From assembly GCA_023398955.1 (NCBI GenBank), contig JAEWRL010000076.1, forward strand, positions 18,798-82,797: 64,000 bases of DNA. The letters are read 5' to 3'. Positions 45,201-54,535 of the stretch are shown piece after piece. The position numbers were made by a program, and so were the translations under genes. The notes below the pieces were generated by a model that worked only from the letters and a program-made list of their open reading frames with translations, did not search any database and was not told the origin of the DNA. Each line of letters starts with the position of its first letter. Position 1 is the stretch's first letter. Source of the DNA: Pseudomonadota bacterium. GTDB taxonomy: Bacteria > Myxococcota_A > Polyangia > Polyangiales > Polyangiaceae.

Positions 45201-46298
45201 ATGGGCAAGCAGATAGTCACTCGACGACGTTTCGTGCAGTCAATCGCGGGTGGCGCTGCCGCCGCCGGAATCCTAACCCCGCGTCTCCTTGCGGCAGCTG
45301 CGCCTCCTGGTGCGGACACGCCCGGTGTCGAGCGCTTCGTGGCCAGGACGCCTCCGGGGTTTTATCCGTGGTCAGCGCCGGGCCGCGTCGTCAAGGTCGC
45401 AGCCAAGAGCAGTTTCTCAGACATCATGCAGCCCAATCAGCTCTGGCCGAAGGAGGACGTCGCTCGGCGGCTGCTCGAGCGCGCCATGATGGATCTGACG
45501 GGTGCCCCGACCTTGGTGGAAGCAATGAAGAAATTCATCCACAAGGACGACGTGGTGGCCATCAAACCCAATGGCATCGCCGGGCAAAAGGGGGCCACCA
45601 TGGCAGTGAACTTCGAGTTGATACTGCCCGTCGTCGAAGCGGTCTTGGCGGTAGGCGTGCCCGCCGAGAGGGTGACGGTATACGAACAGTACCCGACGTA
45701 TCTTGTGGGCTGTCGGGTCAACGCTGGGAAGTGGAAGCTGCCTGACGGCGTCAAGACGACGACACACAACAATCGGGACATGGAGATGCCCCCTGTGCGC
45801 ATCTATCAAGGTATCCCGACGCGGTACTGCAGGACGTTCACGGATGCCACTGCCGTAATCGACATGACGATGATCAAGGACCACGGCATCTGCGGGTACA
45901 CGGGCACGATGAAGAACATCACCCACGGGAACGTGAACAATCCGCAAGATCACCACGCGCATGCCGCGAGCCCGCAGATCGCGATGCTCTACAATCACCC
46001 AATCGTCACGAGCCGCGTTCGTCTGCACATCACCGACGCATTCAAGATCATGGACGATCGTGGTCCCTTGGACAGGGATCCCCGAGCGCGCATTGCCCAC
46101 GGTGCCGTCTACGTGGCCACGGATCCGGTAGCCATGGATGCAGTGGGCTGGGACGTTGTGGAGGCGTCCCGCAAGCAGCGGCGACTCCCCACGCTGACGG
46201 AGGCACGTCGAGAGCCACGCTACATTCGCACCGCGGCGGATCTCGGGCTCGGCGTCCTAGACAGGAATCAAATCCGGCTCACTAGCGTAGAGGTCTGA
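45201..46298 (+). CDS. Tat-exported DUF362 (iron-sulfur-type) protein
   Basis: A 365-residue protein. TRRRFVQSIAGGAAAAGI near residue 7 is a twin-arginine signal (RR-x-F), so it is exported folded, with the tatA product encoded in the same window. DUF362 features follow: VAIKPNG, KKFIHKDDV, DMTMIKDHGICGYTGTMKNI and ATDPVAMDAVGWDVVEASRK. The domain family is often fused to or paired with ferredoxins. Cysteines here are too few for a full cluster, so the cofactor is unknown. The ATG at 45201 is chosen because it has a GGTGG site and directly precedes the Tat motif. Confidence 0.86.
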   Translation: MGKQIVTRRRFVQSIAGGAAAAGILTPRLLAAAAPPGADTPGVERFVARTPPGFYPWSAPGRVVKVAAKSSFSDIMQPNQLWPKEDVARRLLERAMMDLTGAPTLVEAMKKFIHKDDVVAIKPNGIAGQKGATMAVNFELILPVVEAVLAVGVPAERVTVYEQYPTYLVGCRVNAGKWKLPDGVKTTTHNNRDMEMPPVRIYQGIPTRYCRTFTDATAVIDMTMIKDHGICGYTGTMKNITHGNVNNPQDHHAHAASPQIAMLYNHPIVTSRVRLHITDAFKIMDDRGPLDRDPRARIAHGAVYVATDPVAMDAVGWDVVEASRKQRRLPTLTEARREPRYIRTAADLGLGVLDRNQIRLTSVEV

Positions 46299-46428
46299 CC
46301 TGCTCGCGCCATTCAGTTTCTGCCAGCAAGCGCTGCTCGGCCTCCTAGGCTGGCGGTGCTTGGGCAGATTGTCTGGGGCGTGGGCGTAGGGAACGCGGCA
46401 GGCATTCTCTTGCCAGCTGCTCCACTCC

Positions 46429-47160
46429 ATGAGACTCCGACGACGTGTGCTTCGAACGGCATCAAGCTTCATCGTGTGTGCGGGGTTCGGCTGTACGAGC
46501 CAGCCTACGCGGACTCCGCCGATAGCCCCGCGCGAGCCGGGGCAAGCGTCGGCACACCCGGGTGCGCTCGCTGTGGTCCCCCCGGCTGACTCGAGGCAGT
46601 CTATTCGACACGGCGAGCGTCTCGAGCGCATCCTCGCCAGCGGTTGGGGTTGGCGCAATGACAAGGACGATCAGATCCACGTCCCCTTGCTCGACTGGAA
46701 GCGCTGGAAGCGTATCCGCTTCTGGGGCGTCGAGCACCTCACCGGCTTCAAGTACGAGGATTCCCATGACGTGCTGACGATCGCCGTGACCGTCGCGCTC
46801 CCCGAAGGCGCGGAAGCAACCGCCGCGAACTGCCTGTCCGCGTTCGACTCCTGGGCGCGGCCGCAAGCGCGGCGCTACGACGTGGAGCTGGGGCCAATGC
46901 GGACGAGGCGCACGTCATGGCGTGGGGGGCGCCTGCTGGTCAAGTGGGTGGATGGGCACGTGGACCTGGGTTTTCAACGCCGGGAGTTCTCGGCGGCCTG
47001 GGCCGCGTATCCCGCCTATCCCCGGTCATGCCTGGTCTATGCCGTCTCGGTGCTGTGGGAGGGGGAGCGCACGTTGGCGCAGCAGTTGCGAGACAGATTT
47101 GTCGAGGAAGGATTCGAGCAAATGGACGCGCTGACGAACGTTCGCCCTTTCCGCCACTGA
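46429..47160 (+). CDS. Putative lipoprotein of unknown function
   Basis: A 243-residue protein with a basic N-terminus (MRLRRRVLRTASSF), hydrophobic core and lipobox-like FGC near residue 21 (IVCAGFGC), then a Pro/Ala-rich linker. The mature part (residues 65-243) holds the conserved-looking HGERLERILASGWGWRNDKD, VPLLDWKRWKRIRFWGVEHL and GRLLVKWVDGHVDLGF. Trp-rich motifs suggest a folded enzyme-like or binding domain, but no family is recognised. It follows the DUF362 gene by about 130 bases in the same direction. Confidence 0.65.
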   Translation: MRLRRRVLRTASSFIVCAGFGCTSQPTRTPPIAPREPGQASAHPGALAVVPPADSRQSIRHGERLERILASGWGWRNDKDDQIHVPLLDWKRWKRIRFWGVEHLTGFKYEDSHDVLTIAVTVALPEGAEATAANCLSAFDSWARPQARRYDVELGPMRTRRTSWRGGRLLVKWVDGHVDLGFQRREFSAAWAAYPAYPRSCLVYAVSVLWEGERTLAQQLRDRFVEEGFEQMDALTNVRPFRH

Positions 47161-47228
47161 GAGCACGAGCGCCTGCTCCGCCAAGCCAGGTTCGCTGGCG
47201 AATGGCCCGAGGTGGCGGGACCGCAGGT

Positions 47229-47486
47229 CTAGAGGAGCACCTGAAGCATCCCCGCGCCATAGACGCAGACGGTGAGTCCCCAGGCAAGGCTGCGCCCGCG
47301 AAGGCCGATCCTGTAGCACCAGAGCGGGGCCAAGACAGGAACTACGAGGGCGACCACGCCCCGCCAGCGCGGCTCCCGCAATACCAGCGAGGTGCAAAGC
47401 CAGATGTGTATCGTGAACCAAGTCGCGAAGACGAGGACGAGGACCGCGAGCAAGAGCATGGGCGAAGGAAAGGGTAGCAGTATCAC
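47229..47486 (-). CDS. Small membrane protein
   Basis: An 85-residue protein starting at GTG, with two or three membrane spans (SPMLLLAVLVLVFATWFTIH, VVALVVPVLAPLWCYRIGLR, WGLTVCVYGAGMLQVLL). IHIWLCTSLVLREPRWRG between spans is typical of a family I believe is common in Myxococcota, but I cannot name it. It converges with the lipoprotein gene (about 70 bases between) and diverges from the S55 protease gene. Confidence 0.6.
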   Translation of the reverse strand: MILLPFPSPMLLLAVLVLVFATWFTIHIWLCTSLVLREPRWRGVVALVVPVLAPLWCYRIGLRGRSLAWGLTVCVYGAGMLQVLL

Positions 47487-47614
47487 ATGCGCTCACCCAC
47501 GCGGCGTGGCAGTGAAGCGAGGAGCGTTCGGGCTCGCGGACCGGTAACGAGCTCGCGTGCGCATTCGCCGTCTCTCTGGGTCCCGCGAGTCGTTCGCCCT
47601 GCTAGACTTCGCGC

Positions 47615-49492
47615 GTGCGCTATCCGCTGTTGTTGGTGTCAGCCACCCTACTGGGTCTGGTGAGCTTTCTTGGCTCGTCGTTGCCGCGGGCTCGCGCGGG
47701 CGGTTCAACCTACCGGCCTGACGTGATGCCCGTCCAAGATGTCAGGCGCGGCATGAAGGGGTATGGTCTCACCGTCTTCGAGGGAACGGAGCCAAGTCGA
47801 TTCGACGTCGAAGTCATTGACGTCCTCGAGAATTTCCGCCCGCGCCAAGACCTCATCCTCATCAAGACGTCGCATCCGCGGCTCGAAGTGGCGAAGGTGG
47901 TGGCGGGCATGAGCGGCAGCCCGATCTACATCAACGGCAAGATGATCGGCGCCTACGCTTATGGGTGGACCTTCGCGGAAGAGCCGGTAGCGGGCGTTAC
48001 TCCAATCGAGAGTATGATCGAGGACCTCCAACGGCCACTCCCGGATTTCATCTACGGCTGGCCCCTGGACCCTGCCGGTGGGGTGAAGGCGCGAGAGAAA
48101 CAGCCGCGCGTCGGATCCTCCGCCAATCAGTATCGTGGTGCGGCATCCAAGTACACGCTGAGGGCCCACTCGGAGCAGCTCGCCGCGCGGTGGGTCAAGG
48201 GTTCGGGGACAGAGGGTTCGTTAGGCCGAGCCACGACGCCGCTTCTCATGGGCGGGATGACCAGTGGAGCCATGAGTGTGGCCGAAGAGTTGTTCGGCAA
48301 GGTGGGACTCGAGCCATTCCAAGCAGGTGGAGGCCGCACCGAGCCCGATCCGACGGCTCCGACCCGGTACGTGGACGGGGGTGCCATTGGCGTCCAGATG
48401 ATCAGCGGCGACATCAGCGCGACGGGCCTCGGAACCGTCACGCGGGTGGAAGGCGACCGTCTCGTGGCTTTCGGGCACCCCATGATGCAGGCAGGTGTCA
48501 CCGCCCTTCCGACGGCTGTGGGGCGTGTGCTGTGGTTTCTAGCTAGCAAGATGCGAAGCTTCAAGGTGGGGACGGCGGTGCGTCCCCTCGGAGCGCTGGT
48601 TGCCGACAGAAGCTCTTCAATCGTGGTGAGCCAGTCGGCGGAGGCCCCGCTCATTCCATCGAGTCTCACGATCGAAGGGATTCCCGGGATGGAGAAGAGC
48701 CGGTGGAACTTCGAGCTTGCGCACGAGAAGTTCATGGCGCCATCGTTCCTGGCGATTGCGCTCGGCAACGCGCTGCAAGCCGTGGCGGCGGAGCGCCAAG
48801 ACATCAGCTGGACCGCGGAAAGCAGGCTGAAGGTTCGTGGCCACGGAGAGCTCATCATCGAGGACTACGGCGTTTCCGTCGGTGGCACTCCCGACGCGCA
48901 GCAGTTCATCCAGTCGAACCTGGTGGAGGCGGTCGGCGCGCTGCTGAACAACCCTTGGGAGCCGCTCCTCATCGAGGAGTCGTCGACGACCGTTCGTCTC
49001 CGGTATGACAGAGACATCCTCGTGCTGAAAGGCGCCGAGGTGCTCGAGCCGGAAGTAGAAGCCGGCAAACGTGCTCGAATTCGGTTGACGCTCACGCCCT
49101 ATGACGGCCCCGAGGTCACGCGTATCGTGGAGCTGCCCATCCCTGTGCACCTCGCCGGCAGAGAGCTGTCCGTGAGAATAAACCCTGGCTACTTGGAGCA
49201 GCGTGACGTGGCGGATCCGGAGAACGTCGCCGAGTTGATCGGAGCGCTCCAAAACCCGACGTACCCACCCAAGTCGGTAATCCTCTCTTTCGATTCCGGC
49301 GACGGCGGAGTAGCCTTCAAGGGCCTGGTTGCGAAAAACCTTCCGCCCGGGGCTGTAGACATGCTACGGCCGACGAGCAGTTCGGTGGCCCCAGAGACGT
49401 TCGGCACTGAGACACGCCATGTTGCATATCTCCCGTCCTTCATGTTGGGGCAGGACAAGGTTAGCATTCGCGTCAAGCCGGTCCTTCGGTAA
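47615..49492 (+). CDS. Exported SpoIVB-type (S55) serine protease-like protein
   Basis: A 625-residue protein starting at GTG with a signal peptide (1-28, ending RARA). Residues 35-130 hold DVRRGMKGYGLTVFEG and VVAGMSGSPIYINGKMIGAY, the S55 nucleophile segment (GMSGSPI, about 98-104). A later segment (about 280-300) has VAFGHPMMQAG, matching the S55 His motif. In SpoIVB of Bacillus the His precedes the Ser; here the order is reversed, a permuted arrangement. The C-terminal half (350-625) is beta-rich and of unknown fold. It is likely periplasmic or secreted. It precedes a propeller-protein gene by about 60 bases, probably in one operon. Confidence 0.82.
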   Translation: MRYPLLLVSATLLGLVSFLGSSLPRARAGGSTYRPDVMPVQDVRRGMKGYGLTVFEGTEPSRFDVEVIDVLENFRPRQDLILIKTSHPRLEVAKVVAGMSGSPIYINGKMIGAYAYGWTFAEEPVAGVTPIESMIEDLQRPLPDFIYGWPLDPAGGVKAREKQPRVGSSANQYRGAASKYTLRAHSEQLAARWVKGSGTEGSLGRATTPLLMGGMTSGAMSVAEELFGKVGLEPFQAGGGRTEPDPTAPTRYVDGGAIGVQMISGDISATGLGTVTRVEGDRLVAFGHPMMQAGVTALPTAVGRVLWFLASKMRSFKVGTAVRPLGALVADRSSSIVVSQSAEAPLIPSSLTIEGIPGMEKSRWNFELAHEKFMAPSFLAIALGNALQAVAAERQDISWTAESRLKVRGHGELIIEDYGVSVGGTPDAQQFIQSNLVEAVGALLNNPWEPLLIEESSTTVRLRYDRDILVLKGAEVLEPEVEAGKRARIRLTLTPYDGPEVTRIVELPIPVHLAGRELSVRINPGYLEQRDVADPENVAELIGALQNPTYPPKSVILSFDSGDGGVAFKGLVAKNLPPGAVDMLRPTSSSVAPETFGTETRHVAYLPSFMLGQDKVSIRVKPVLR

Positions 49493-49554
49493 ATGTGCCT
49501 GCTGGCGACTCCCCTCGACCGAACCCACAGAGCAGTCCCTAGGGAACCCAAGGA

Positions 49555-51591
49555 ATGAAAGCATTCAAGAGAATCTTCTGGCTGGCAGTCGTTGGCGCAA
49601 CCGCATCCTTGGCCACCCCTAGTCCAGCAGTGGGGACTCGCGAGTTCATCCTGGATGGTGGCAACGATTTCAAAGGCGGGGACCTCGAGGGCGTCGCCGT
49701 CGATTCCGTTGGTAGGGTTCGCGCTGGCATCAACCTTCGGGAGATCCCGGTCGACCAGGTCGCAGCGATCTGGACCGCTTTCCGTCGCAGCGATGGCAGT
49801 GTTCTTCTCGGCACCGGCAACGAGGGCAAACTGCTGCGCTTACGTGGCGAGCGCGTTGACCAAGTCTCCGATACGGATGCTCTCGTGGTGACTGCGTTTG
49901 CCGAGGCTTGGAACGAACTCGTGGTTGGCACGATGCCGGGTGGGAAGATCCACAGGCTCGCTGGCGGTCGCCTCACCCCACTCGTCGAGCTGGAAGGCGT
50001 GCAGCACGTATGGAACCTTGCCTTTGACGAGAGGCGCAAGGTTCTTTACGCGGCAACCGGGCCGGAAGGCAAGCTGTGGCGCATTACGCGAGACGGCACC
50101 GCACAGCTCTACTTTGATGCGCGAGAGAAGCATCTAGTGAGCCTCGCCATCGCTGCGGACGGAACGGTGTTTGCCGGTTCGAGCGACGACGCTCGCCTGT
50201 ACGCAGTTCAAGGACCAGGCCGCGCGAGCGTCGTGTACGACTTTGGGAAGACGGAGGTACGTTCCATTGCGGTGGCCCGGGGCGGAGCTCTATTCGTCAT
50301 TGCGAACGAGATCGCGACGGGCAGCCTGTCTTCGAAGGCCAAGGCGAAGGACTCGGGCCAGGAAGGCGGAGCCTCCAACTCGGAAAAGACCAAGGGGAAG
50401 GGCTCGCTCTACCACTTCACGTCCGACGGAACGCCGACGGTCCTGATGGAAGACGGGGACGATCATTACGTGTCGCTGGCTCTCGACGAGAAGGGCAATC
50501 CGTACGTCGGTACTGGTTCGGAGGGAAGGCTCTACACGGTCGATGACAACCACAACAGCGTCCTCGTGGCTGATCTCGAGCAGCGCCAAGTCAGCGCACT
50601 TCTGCTCTCGGGCGGACAACACTATGTCGCGGTGAGCGATCCGGCTGCCATATATGCTGCTACTGGAACCGGCGGCGCCGAGGCAGTGTGGACGAGCAAG
50701 GTGTTGGACGCCGGCATTCGAGCGCGCTTTGGCCGTCTGCGCTGGACGAGCTCGGGTGCCCTGGAGTTCTCGACACGGACGGGGAACTCCGACGAGCCAG
50801 ACGAGACCTGGAGTGATTGGAGCAATCCAATGACCGCAGCCGCCCCCGTCGAGAGTCCTCCAGGGCGCTTCGTGCAGATTCGAGCCCGCTGGAATCGTGA
50901 TCCAAGCGCCGTTCTCGATGAGGTCACCCTCCCGTTCGTGACGGACAACTTGCGGGCAATCGTTACCACTATTGGCACCGGGCGGAGCTCAAACACCGGG
51001 AGCAGCGGCGTGGATGCCTCTGGAGGGCCCATCGGCGAGAAATCGGACTCGACGGTACGCCTTACCTGGAAGGTGGACAACCCCGACGAAGACACGTTGC
51101 GGTATCGGCTTGAGTATCAGTTGCTGGGCTCCCCCTATTGGTATCCGTTGCTGAAACCTGAGGAAGTACTGACGGACGACGACTATAAGTGGGACACTTC
51201 CACCATGCCGGAAGGCTGGTACCGCGTACGGGTGTCGGCATCGGATGAGCTCTCGAATCCGCCCACCCGCGCGACGGCTCACTCGCTGGAAAGCGGCCTG
51301 ATGCTCATCGACAACACGCCGCCGATCGTGCGCAACCTCGGATCGACCGGAACACGCGTTACGGGAGTGGCCGTGGACGGCGCGAGTCCCATCAAGCGCA
51401 TCGAACTCTCACTTGCTGGTACGGATCTCTGGTATCCCTTCGAGCCCGAAGACGGGATCTTCGACCAAGGGACCGAGCGTTTCGTCGCCGATGTGACCTT
51501 CCTGGTGCTCGGTGCTCCTGCCCTCGTCGCGGTTCGCGTTTATGACGCGGCCAACAACTTCGTCGTGCGGCATGTTACGGTGCGGCCGTAG
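49555..51591 (+). CDS. Exported beta-propeller protein
   Basis: A 678-residue protein with a signal peptide (1-26, ending SPAVG). Residues 60-400 contain repeated propeller-type blades with GTGNEGKLLRL, GTMPGGKIHRL, ATGPEGKLWRI, GSSDDARLYAV and GTGSEGRLYTV strands, like NHL/SMP-30-type repeats. A Lys/Glu-rich loop (SSKAKAKDSGQEGGASNSEK) interrupts it near residue 265. The C-terminal 300 residues contain immunoglobulin-like domains ending TWKVDNPDEDTLRYRLEYQL and VRVSASDELSNPP. It could bind sugars or proteins outside the cell. It probably forms an operon with the S55 protease. Confidence 0.78.
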   Translation: MKAFKRIFWLAVVGATASLATPSPAVGTREFILDGGNDFKGGDLEGVAVDSVGRVRAGINLREIPVDQVAAIWTAFRRSDGSVLLGTGNEGKLLRLRGERVDQVSDTDALVVTAFAEAWNELVVGTMPGGKIHRLAGGRLTPLVELEGVQHVWNLAFDERRKVLYAATGPEGKLWRITRDGTAQLYFDAREKHLVSLAIAADGTVFAGSSDDARLYAVQGPGRASVVYDFGKTEVRSIAVARGGALFVIANEIATGSLSSKAKAKDSGQEGGASNSEKTKGKGSLYHFTSDGTPTVLMEDGDDHYVSLALDEKGNPYVGTGSEGRLYTVDDNHNSVLVADLEQRQVSALLLSGGQHYVAVSDPAAIYAATGTGGAEAVWTSKVLDAGIRARFGRLRWTSSGALEFSTRTGNSDEPDETWSDWSNPMTAAAPVESPPGRFVQIRARWNRDPSAVLDEVTLPFVTDNLRAIVTTIGTGRSSNTGSSGVDASGGPIGEKSDSTVRLTWKVDNPDEDTLRYRLEYQLLGSPYWYPLLKPEEVLTDDDYKWDTSTMPEGWYRVRVSASDELSNPPTRATAHSLESGLMLIDNTPPIVRNLGSTGTRVTGVAVDGASPIKRIELSLAGTDLWYPFEPEDGIFDQGTERFVADVTFLVLGAPALVAVRVYDAANNFVVRHVTVRP

Positions 51592-51755
51592 CCGCGCCGT
51601 CACAGCATACCGCAGTTTGATGACGAGCCTGGGCGGCGCATGCGCGCCTCGCTGGAGCCTTGTTGCGTGCGAAATATCGTCCCCGTGGTCTGCCCTCACA
51701 CGGTCCGGCTTCCAAACCCTGCCGAGCCTTCCGACTTGCGCTAGTATTCCCGAGA

Positions 51756-52715
51756 ATGCCTCGCAGGAGCTCCTGGACTCAACAACAAACGTGCGGACGC
51801 ACGCGCGAGGTGGGCTTCCGCAGGTGGAAGATCCGAGCAGCGCTGCGCAGGCGCGCTCGCATGGGATGCTGCCTCCTGGTGGTTGCCGCCGTCGTCGTGC
51901 ACGCCTGTGCCTCGGACAGTCAGCAGGATTCGGGGCCATTGGATGGCTTTCCGATGCGGGATGCAGCGGCCGATGCCGAACCTGATCGCTATGCCGCCGA
52001 CGCCACGTTGCCCGACGCGGGCCGCGACGGCGCACCAAGCGGTGCTGTGCAGCTCTGTGGAGGGGAAGCATCGCTGTGCAATCCTGAAGACGTGGAAGCG
52101 TGCGGCGACGTTGAGCATGGGGGAGCGGGTGCGGGCGGTATACAATTGGCATGCCAGGTGCGTGTCGTCGAAGGGGAGCAGGTGGCTGAGTGTCAGCCCG
52201 CTGGAAGCGGCCAAGCCAGCGATCCGTGCGTCTCGCCTGCCGATTGCGCTCCCGGCTACACCTGCGTCGGGGAGTCGGGTACCTCGCAATGCCGGAAGTA
52301 CTGCTGCTCGAGCGCCGCGGTCTGTCCCGAACAGACATTCTGTGCGCAACGATCGCTGCGTGATCTCAACGGAGTACAGTCCGCGCCACGCGTTCCGGTG
52401 TGCATACCGCCGACGCCCTGCAGCCTTGACGAACCCTTCCCATGCGACCCCGCGGCAGAGGAGCCTTGCTCTTGCCAGGCCGGCACGGCTTGTATGGTCG
52501 TTCGAGATGGCCTGACGAGCTGCGCGACGCCGGGTACGGGGAAAGCAGGCGAGTCGTGCCCCTGCGCGGCCGGGCACGTGTGCTCCCAGGCCACATCGAC
52601 ATGTCTGGAGTTATGTCGATTCGGGAACTCGACGGATGAGGCTTGTGGGGATGGCGAGTGCCAAAGCTCGAGCAGCATTCCGAGTAGCCATGGGGTTTGC
52701 GTGGGGCGGTCGTGA
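51756..52715 (+). CDS. Cysteine-rich putative lipoprotein
   Basis: A 319-residue protein with a basic N-terminus, hydrophobic segment (CCLLVVAAVVVHAC) and lipobox-type Cys near residue 49, then an Asp/Ala-rich linker (SGPLDGFPMRDAAADAEPDR). The rest has about 30 cysteines in short loops (CSPA-, CVSPADCAPGYTCVG, CRKYCCSSAAVCP, CSCQAG, CPCAAGHVCSQATSTCLE), consistent with EGF-like or TIL-type disulfide modules. Such Cys-rich lipoproteins are common surface proteins in Myxococcota. The start is uncertain (ATG 51756 or 51861). No function is known. It follows the propeller gene by about 165 bases. Confidence 0.7.
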   Translation: MPRRSSWTQQQTCGRTREVGFRRWKIRAALRRRARMGCCLLVVAAVVVHACASDSQQDSGPLDGFPMRDAAADAEPDRYAADATLPDAGRDGAPSGAVQLCGGEASLCNPEDVEACGDVEHGGAGAGGIQLACQVRVVEGEQVAECQPAGSGQASDPCVSPADCAPGYTCVGESGTSQCRKYCCSSAAVCPEQTFCAQRSLRDLNGVQSAPRVPVCIPPTPCSLDEPFPCDPAAEEPCSCQAGTACMVVRDGLTSCATPGTGKAGESCPCAAGHVCSQATSTCLELCRFGNSTDEACGDGECQSSSSIPSSHGVCVGRS

Positions 52716-52796
52716 TCGGCCGTCGAGCTTGATTTGCGGCCGCCTGGCGCGATTTTCCTGGCACTCCAATGATAGCGAGCGCATATAGCCGGTCGC

Positions 52797-53213
52797 GTGT
52801 CCGTCCATCAGCAGCTCCTCGAGATCTCTACCCAGGGCCGTTCCCTTCGGAACGTGACGGCGGAAGTCCAGGAGGTCGTCAGGCGCAGCGGGATCGAGGT
52901 TGGCCTTTGTACGATTTTCATGCAGCACACCTCGGCCAGTCTGGTTATTCAGGAGAACGCCGATCCTTCGGTGGTCCGCGACCTACAGCGCTGGATGGGG
53001 GAGATCGCTCCCGAAGGTCGCGCTTGGGAGCATGATGCGGAGGGAGCGGACGACATGCCTGCCCACGCGCGCTCGGCCATCACGAAAACCTCTGAATCGA
53101 TTCCGGTTCGTTCCGGTGTGCTGGCACTGGGGACCTGGCAAGGCCTGTACATCTGGGAGCACCGCCAGCGGCCACATCGCCGAACCCTTGTAGTACACGT
53201 CCAGGGCGAGTAG
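52797..53213 (+). CDS. yjbQ: YjbQ/UPF0047 family protein
   Basis: A 138-residue cytoplasmic protein starting at GTG. The family signatures are clear: GLCTIFMQHTSASLVIQEN (about 37-55), HDAEGADDMPAHARSAIT, and TWQGLYIWEHR near the end. UPF0047 proteins bind metal through these His residues; a role in thiamin-phosphate metabolism has been proposed for YjbQ. No partner gene is adjacent. Confidence 0.93.
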   Translation: MSVHQQLLEISTQGRSLRNVTAEVQEVVRRSGIEVGLCTIFMQHTSASLVIQENADPSVVRDLQRWMGEIAPEGRAWEHDAEGADDMPAHARSAITKTSESIPVRSGVLALGTWQGLYIWEHRQRPHRRTLVVHVQGE

Positions 53214-53281
53214 CCCTTTTCGGCTCGATTCGAGACGAAGAGGCGTGGAAGGCGCCGGCCTCTTTCGCAAAACGCACTACA

Positions 53282-54433
53282 ATGCGCCGCATGGCGGCCA
53301 TGGAATGGTGCGACTACGAGCGCCTGAAACAGTACGTCGGTTTCGATCAAACCGCCACGGCAGCTCTGCGCGAGCTGCATCCGTCCGCGCGGCGGAGCTT
53401 CGGCGAGATCGTCGCGGACTTCTACGAAGCCATCAGGACGGATGATGTCACGCGGCAACTGCTCGTGGGCGGAGACGAGCAAATCGAACGCCTGAAACGC
53501 ACATTGCTGCGCTGGCTCGATTCCACGCTCTTGGGGCCGCACGATGCAGCCTATTTCGAGACGCGGGCACGGATCGGTCATGTGCACGTGAGGATCGAGC
53601 TCCCCTTGATGTACATGGTGGCCGCGATGAACCGCATCCGTCACCGCCTGACTGAGGTTGCGCACGCGCTGGAAGACCCCGAGCAGCGCCGCGTGAGTGT
53701 ACGCGCTGTCAACCAGGTGCTCGACCTGGAACTCGCCATTATGCTCGACACCTATCGGGCGCACATGGATGAGCGGCTTCGTTCACGAGAGCGCCTCGCA
53801 ACGATTGGTCAGCTCGCCGCCAGCATCGGTCATGAGCTGCGTAATCCGCTCGGAATCATCGAGTCGTCGGCCTACTTGCTGCAGCAGACGGTGGCGCCCG
53901 AAGCGGATCCCATGGTGGTGAAACACGTGAGAAAGATCGCGGACCAAGTCCGCGTTTGCAATTTCACGATCACGGAGCTGCTCGAGCTCGCACGCAACCA
54001 GCCTCCCCGCAAGCGCCTGGTAGACGTGCGCGCGCTCCTCGCGTCGGTGTTCGACGCTGCACTGCTCGAGAACCCGTCGCGCATCATTCGCCAGGCTCCT
54101 GAGGGACTCGAGGCGAACGTGGACCCCGATCAAATGCGTCAGGTCCTAGTGAACCTGGTCCACAACGCTGAGCAGGCGCAGGGCCCGGACCGCCGGATCT
54201 GGTTGGAGGCGGAGGAGGCGGAATCCGGGGTCATCCTACGGGTGCGCGATGAGGGCCCCGGGGTGCCCGCGGCGGCCAGGGAACGGATCTTCGATGTGCT
54301 CTACACCACCAAAGCGCGCGGCACCGGCCTTGGCCTTGCTTTGTGCCGGCGCATCATCGAGGCTCATGGGGGAGATATGTCGCTCGAGGATACTGATGAT
54401 GGCGCCTCATTCAGGATACTCTTACCGCATTGA
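53282..54433 (+). CDS. Globin-coupled sensor histidine kinase
   Basis: A 383-residue cytoplasmic sensor. Residues 15-165 match the protoglobin/globin-coupled-sensor fold, including FDQTATAALRELHPSARRSF and RARIGHVHVRIELPLMYMVA, where H102 is the likely heme-proximal His (family pattern IGxxHxxIxL). The kinase core follows: ASIGHELRNPLGIIESSAYL (phospho-acceptor H184), N-box NLVHNAEQA, G1 RDEGPGVP and GTGLGLALC. No membrane span or receiver is present, so phosphate must pass to another protein, probably the next gene's receiver. Heme would allow O2 or NO sensing; that is inference from the fold and H102. Confidence 0.88.
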   Translation: MRRMAAMEWCDYERLKQYVGFDQTATAALRELHPSARRSFGEIVADFYEAIRTDDVTRQLLVGGDEQIERLKRTLLRWLDSTLLGPHDAAYFETRARIGHVHVRIELPLMYMVAAMNRIRHRLTEVAHALEDPEQRRVSVRAVNQVLDLELAIMLDTYRAHMDERLRSRERLATIGQLAASIGHELRNPLGIIESSAYLLQQTVAPEADPMVVKHVRKIADQVRVCNFTITELLELARNQPPRKRLVDVRALLASVFDAALLENPSRIIRQAPEGLEANVDPDQMRQVLVNLVHNAEQAQGPDRRIWLEAEEAESGVILRVRDEGPGVPAAARERIFDVLYTTKARGTGLGLALCRRIIEAHGGDMSLEDTDDGASFRILLPH

Positions 54434-54535
54434 GCAGCTTTGCTCATGTGGACCCAGCGAGCGTCTTGTGCGCGGGACTGAGCCGTGGCGGTAATCCGCG
54501 ATGACCACCAAGAGCGCAGCGACCACGGGGCATCG

